In this document: positions 4,974-8,352 of the stretch, piece after piece | Position numbering within the stretch: position 1 is the first letter of the stretch | Layout of the letters: the number at the start of each line of letters is the position of its first letter | Assembly (NCBI GenBank): GCA_964633225.1 | Contig: CAZWFQ010000116.1 | Location: forward strand, 1-8,352 | DNA: 8,352 bases | Reading direction: 5' to 3' | From: JAKQIM01 sp964633225 | GTDB lineage: Bacteria > Chloroflexota > Anaerolineae > Anaerolineales > UBA4823 | Notes under the pieces: model-generated | What the model was told of the DNA's origin: nothing | Seen by the model: only the letters and a program-made list of their open reading frames with translations | The model's database searches: none | Translations under genes and position numbers: made by a program

Positions 4974-7226
4974 TCACTCGATCGGTGCCAGCCTCGGCAA
5001 GCTCTCATCCCACACCGTCACCCGGTTGCGCCCGTTTTCTTTCGAATAGTACAGCGCCTGGTCCGCCTTGATGATCAGCGTCTCCGCCTCCTGCCCGTGC
5101 GTGGGGTAAGCAGACACCCCAAAAGACATGTGCACAGGCAGCGTTTTCCCGGCGTACTGCGTCTTCAGCCCCGCCACCTTCAGGCGAATATCCTCCGCCC
5201 GCTTACAGGCCGTCTCCAGTGTTGCCCCCGGCATCACGATCAAGAATTCCTCCCCGCCGTAGCGGCAGATAAAATCTGAGCTGCGGGCGTGCTGTTGTAG
5301 CAGCCTCGCAATTTCGATCAAGACCTGGTCGCCGGCCTGGTGCCCGTACGTGTCGTTGACGCGTTTGAAGTGGTCGATATCCGACACAATGACCCCCAGC
5401 CAGTCTCCCGCATCTTGGGCGCGGGCAATCTCCTCCGGCAGCCTTTCCGCCAGGTAGCGCCGGTTCTTCAGCCCCGTCAGCGGGTCCCGCCGAGATTGCT
5501 CGTGTAGCTCAGCTTGCAGGTTTTCGATCTCGTCAAACCGGCGCCGTAACTCTGCCGTGCGCCCTTCCACGCGTTGTTCCAGCTCGCGGTTCAGTTCTTC
5601 CAGGGCCTGCTGCGCCTGCACGCGCTCAGTGATATCCTTGCCAAAGACCGATATGCCAAAAACCTGCCCCTCTTGGCTCAGCAGGTTGAAGCTCAGTTCC
5701 AGCAGGATGTTACCGGCGTAGGTCTCATATTGTATGCTGTAAGAACCTTCCGCCAGCGTCCTCTGGTAATAGTGCTGCCAGGCCCGGATGCGACTCTCCG
5801 TCGGAAAGAGATCCTCCGGGCGCAGGCCCACTTTGATCTTGATCCCGCGCTTTTCAAGAAAGTAATCGCGTAGCCCCGTGTTGAAGGTCAACAGCCCAAA
5901 GGACTGCGCATCCACCGACCAGATCAGATCCGAGGTGCTGTCGATGATCGCTTTCAACGTCGCCTGCGAAGCTTGCAGCGTCGCTTGCGATGTTTGCAGC
6001 GCAATTTCAGCCTGTTTGCGCTCGGCAATGTTTGCCTGGGCCTGGGCGTACAGTTGCCCGTTCTGGATCGCAATCGCCATCTGTCCGCCCAGCATTTCCA
6101 GCAGAGAAATTTGGTCGCCGCTGTAAGCGTTCGGCGCGTGGCTTTGCATCGACAGCACGCCTACCGGTCGCTCGTGGATTTTCAACGGGATAGCGATGAT
6201 CGAGCGCGTCGGCTGGCCGGGCTGGCGGATAATTTGCACCGGGATGGTTAGGTTGAACGTATCTGGGATGTACAGCACCTCGACATGTCGGATGACATAT
6301 CCCGCCACACCGCTGCTTCCCTCTAGGTTGCGGGCGGCAACGTCGCGCCGTTCTCCATCTTTCATAAAGAAAGGGAAGCCCAGCATCCCCTTCGCCTCAT
6401 CATACAGCCCCACGTAAAAGGTGTGCGTATCGCCGATTTTCTGGCACTGCTCGTAGAGCGTCTGCATCAACTGTTCGAAATCCAGCCCCGCCGTGATGAT
6501 CGCCCCCATCTGGTTGGCCAACTTCAACTGCTGCGCCATGCGCCGGGCCGCGCCCTCGCTCTCCTTCAGCGCCGTTTCCATCTGCTTGCGCTCGTTGATC
6601 TCCTGGCGCGCTTGCTCGTACAGGCGCGCATTTTGGATCGCCACCGCCGCCTGCGCCGCAAAGATTTCCGCCTGCTGCACATCCTGGTCGCTGAACTTGC
6701 GCACAGATGAGTTGGCGATCAGGGTCAACACCCCAATCACCGCCCCCTTCAGGATTAACGGCACGCCCAACACCGTGCTGGGGGGCGCATCCACCAGCAC
6801 CGTGATGTGCCCCTGCCAGGCCGTATAATCATCCACAATCTTCGGCCGGGCAGTCTGGTACACTTGCCCCGCCACCCCCTGGCCGGCCTGCACCAAGATG
6901 CCGCTTCGACCCGCGTTGATCCCCGACCCATACACCAGGCGCAGTGCCTGGCTTTCTGGCTCGTAAAAGTAAACCCCGCCGCCGCGGTCAGCCGCCAGCA
7001 GCAGCTCGGCCTGCTCTAGGATATTGGATAAGAGCACCGGCAGGCGCAGCTCCGCCCCGATGTTGAGCATCACATGGTGAATCGCCAGCAGCAGTTCGCT
7101 GGGTTCGCTCCCCTCTGCATCGCCCCTGCCGCCTGCCAGCCGCGCTTGGGTGGCCTTATTGGCCGGCATCTGCATGCCAGCCTGCGGGCAAGCACTCGCA
7201 AGCGCATTCTTTGGTTGCTTCTTCAT
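4974..7226 (-). CDS. Diguanylate cyclase with GAF-GAF-PAS-GGDEF architecture
   Basis: A 750-residue soluble signalling protein that should make cyclic di-GMP from two GTP. After about 45 low-complexity residues come a GAF domain (about 47-200), a linker helix, a second GAF domain (about 240-390), a coiled-coil repeat segment, a PAS domain (about 422-535, ending in the PAC-like FGKDITER), a long coiled coil (536-578) and a GGDEF domain (579-740). The GGDEF domain starts DPLTGLKNRR (581-590), has the metal-binding SDIDHF (615-620) and an active-site GGEEF (657-661). An intact inhibitory I-site RSSD (648-651) lies exactly five residues upstream, so it is probably active and under product feedback. 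I see no transmembrane helix or signal peptide, so it should sense cytoplasmic ligands. AGGTG 4 nt before the ATG may be a weak ribosome-binding site. The gene is convergent with the dprA-like gene and appears unrelated to that cassette. Confidence 0.93.
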   Translation of the reverse strand: MKKQPKNALASACPQAGMQMPANKATQARLAGGRGDAEGSEPSELLLAIHHVMLNIGAELRLPVLLSNILEQAELLLAADRGGGVYFYEPESQALRLVYGSGINAGRSGILVQAGQGVAGQVYQTARPKIVDDYTAWQGHITVLVDAPPSTVLGVPLILKGAVIGVLTLIANSSVRKFSDQDVQQAEIFAAQAAVAIQNARLYEQARQEINERKQMETALKESEGAARRMAQQLKLANQMGAIITAGLDFEQLMQTLYEQCQKIGDTHTFYVGLYDEAKGMLGFPFFMKDGERRDVAARNLEGSSGVAGYVIRHVEVLYIPDTFNLTIPVQIIRQPGQPTRSIIAIPLKIHERPVGVLSMQSHAPNAYSGDQISLLEMLGGQMAIAIQNGQLYAQAQANIAERKQAEIALQTSQATLQASQATLKAIIDSTSDLIWSVDAQSFGLLTFNTGLRDYFLEKRGIKIKVGLRPEDLFPTESRIRAWQHYYQRTLAEGSYSIQYETYAGNILLELSFNLLSQEGQVFGISVFGKDITERVQAQQALEELNRELEQRVEGRTAELRRRFDEIENLQAELHEQSRRDPLTGLKNRRYLAERLPEEIARAQDAGDWLGVIVSDIDHFKRVNDTYGHQAGDQVLIEIARLLQQHARSSDFICRYGGEEFLIVMPGATLETACKRAEDIRLKVAGLKTQYAGKTLPVHMSFGVSAYPTHGQEAETLIIKADQALYYSKENGRNRVTVWDESLPRLAPIE
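5958..5999 (-). repeat. Two tandem 21-bp units inside the diguanylate cyclase gene
   Basis: The stretches 5958-5978 and 5979-5999 are direct repeats differing at 3 of 21 positions. They encode a heptad-like repeat (TSQATLQ/ASQATLK) in the helix joining the second GAF domain to the PAS domain. The in-frame 7-residue duplication lengthens a coiled coil by two helical turns, which keeps its register. Confidence 0.75.
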
Positions 7227-7279
7227 AAAACACCTGATGTTTACGGCCGCAATCGCCCGGCATTTTCATCGACCATCTG

Positions 7280-7288
7280 AGTATAGCA
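7280..7288 (-). promoter_or_regulatory. Extended -10 promoter for the diguanylate cyclase gene
   Basis: Read on the minus strand this is TGC followed by TATACT, a good extended -10 element about 53 nt before the ATG at 7226. I see no recognisable -35 box at 17 nt spacing. It is the only clear promoter-like motif in the 145-nt gap between the DUF4037 gene and the cyclase gene. Confidence 0.45.
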
Positions 7289-7316
7289 CAAGGCACTGCT
7301 TTCCGCTCCCCCGCCA

Positions 7317-7355
7317 GGCCCAGGGCCAATGACTCTGCCCCCCGCAGCCTGGGCC
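7317..7355. repeat. GC-rich inverted repeat after the DUF4037 gene
   Basis: GGCCCAGG (7317-7324) can pair with CCTGGGCC (7348-7355) across 23 nt, and the right arm overlaps a perfect 10-nt palindrome CTGGGCCCAG (7349-7358). It lies 17 nt or more beyond the DUF4037 stop codon, where a terminator would be expected, but no T tract follows on the minus strand. It could be a Rho-independent-like structure or a protein-binding site. The surrounding GC richness makes chance pairing plausible. Confidence 0.3.
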
Positions 7356-7371
7356 CAGCCGCCTCCCCCCC

Positions 7372-8352
7372 TTATGCCGCCCTCTCCTCCCCATACACGC
7401 CCCGCAACCGCTCCAAATATTGCCCAGCATCCGTAGAATCAATGAACTGGTCAACCGAGCCCAGGTGCGCTGGCAAAGCCCGCACCTCTTCACTCTGGAT
7501 CGCCCCCCGGATCGCATCCACGAACCGCTCCGCATGGATCACCAGGAAGGGCCGCTTGTAGAACCGAGCCACCTCCGTCGTCAAAGGCGCCGTGATCCCC
7601 AACCCGTTGTGCATCTCCGCCGCCATCGTATACGCCCTCGCCAGGTGGGCCTCTCGCACCTCCCACGAACCCCCCTCCAACACCTGCCTCAAGACCGGCA
7701 TCATCTCCCTCGCACACGCCAACTGCCCGAACGCGCTCCCCAACCACTTGATATAGGGCGCATACTTGCGCTCCATCAGAAAGCACAGCCGCATCAGATC
7801 GCCCACCAGCCTTGCCGCCACCAGGCGACCCCCCAAATCGTCGCCCGCCTGCCCGCAGCGTCCCACAAACGCCTCCTCTTGCGCAATCCGCCGCCACTGG
7901 GCTGCCAACAAATACAACCAGACTTCATCTGGGTAATAGCGCAGCCTGGCTCGCATCGCCTCCAATTGGCCCAGCCCATCGTAAAATACCCGCCCTGCCG
8001 TCAGCATCAGCAAGCGGTATTCGGGCACGCTCAGCCAATCCACCGCCCGCATCTTGCCACCCGGGTCAAAGTTCAGCATCTGTCGAAAATACCCCCCCAC
8101 CGTATGCACCGTCACCCCGTGGTGGGTCGGCCCGCCCTCGCTTGCCGCCATCACCCTCGTCCCATCCTCATGTTCCCCAAAGTTGGTCGGGTAAGCGCAA
8201 AACGCTCCCGGCAGCTCCGCCCCCAGCACCTGCTCGATCTCGCGCTGGGATGTCTCGTGATCCGCCTCCGACACAAATAGCATCAACCTCGGCCCCCAAT
8301 CGTGATCCATCGACTGGGGCGTATCGAACCCCAAGACCTCCGACCCCGGCCC
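7372..8352 (-). CDS. DUF4037-family nucleotidyltransferase-like protein, 5' end outside the window
   Basis: At least 326 residues, with the reading frame still open at the window edge. A TTG at 8334 could start it, but the frame continues upstream as GPGSEV, which belongs to the family motif, so the true start lies outside. The visible motif is GSEVLGFD then SMDHDWGPR. The GS plus DHD spacing fits a polymerase-beta/MNT-type nucleotidyltransferase fold, in line with DUF4037 being placed in that superfamily. Further typical blocks are NFGEHEDGTRVM, THHGVTVHTVGGYF and a helical C-terminal half with PYIKWLGSAF. Substrate and biological role are unknown. It is upstream of the diguanylate cyclase gene on the same strand, but 145 nt and a separate promoter-like motif lie between them. 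Base composition is clearly GC-rich. Confidence 0.88.
   Translation of the reverse strand, partial: GPGSEVLGFDTPQSMDHDWGPRLMLFVSEADHETSQREIEQVLGAELPGAFCAYPTNFGEHEDGTRVMAASEGGPTHHGVTVHTVGGYFRQMLNFDPGGKMRAVDWLSVPEYRLLMLTAGRVFYDGLGQLEAMRARLRYYPDEVWLYLLAAQWRRIAQEEAFVGRCGQAGDDLGGRLVAARLVGDLMRLCFLMERKYAPYIKWLGSAFGQLACAREMMPVLRQVLEGGSWEVREAHLARAYTMAAEMHNGLGITAPLTTEVARFYKRPFLVIHAERFVDAIRGAIQSEEVRALPAHLGSVDQFIDSTDAGQYLERLRGVYGEERAA

Noticed and set aside
7420..8280. Long plus-strand open frame opposite the DUF4037 gene
   Set aside because: Its translation is rich in His, Pro, Arg and Gln with no domain pattern, typical of the antisense of a GC-rich gene. The minus-strand frame carries clear DUF4037 motifs.

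Overview
The window looks like a piece of a moderately GC-rich bacterial chromosome. The layout and protein types (a RecQ helicase fused to a ComF-type phosphoribosyltransferase, a large soluble multi-GAF diguanylate cyclase, a DUF4037 protein) remind me most of Chloroflexota/Anaerolineae. That is an impression from family resemblance, not a measured assignment.

Positions 1-116: the 3' two thirds of a tRNA-Glu (anticodon CTC), its intrinsic terminator, then an extended -10 promoter reading rightwards. Positions 153-4919, plus strand: four closely packed genes that look like one transcription unit. They are a 96-aa helical protein, a 126-aa TumE/DUF6516-type putative toxin (ATGA overlap), a 1029-aa RecQ helicase with extra winged-helix/HTH modules and a C-terminal phosphoribosyltransferase (11-nt gap), and a 326-aa DprA-like SLOG protein ending in a sliding-clamp-binding peptide (17-nt gap). 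Positions 4920-4973: a 54-nt convergent junction in which I see no clear terminator hairpin. Positions 4974-7226, minus strand: a GAF-GAF-PAS-GGDEF diguanylate cyclase with intact catalytic and inhibitory sites. Positions 7227-7371: an intergenic stretch with an extended -10 promoter for the cyclase and a GC-rich inverted repeat. Positions 7372-8352, minus strand: a DUF4037 nucleotidyltransferase-like protein whose N-terminus lies beyond the window.

The notable part is the plus-strand cassette. A toxin-antitoxin-like pair, a RecQ-phosphoribosyltransferase fusion and a DprA variant, all downstream of a tRNA gene, fit the profile of a defence or DNA-conflict module. The helicase-PRTase and the DprA protein would act on DNA, possibly at replication forks through the clamp motif, and the small pair could guard the locus or act as its effector. 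The functional link is inferred from gene order and domain content. The two minus-strand genes look like unrelated chromosomal neighbours.
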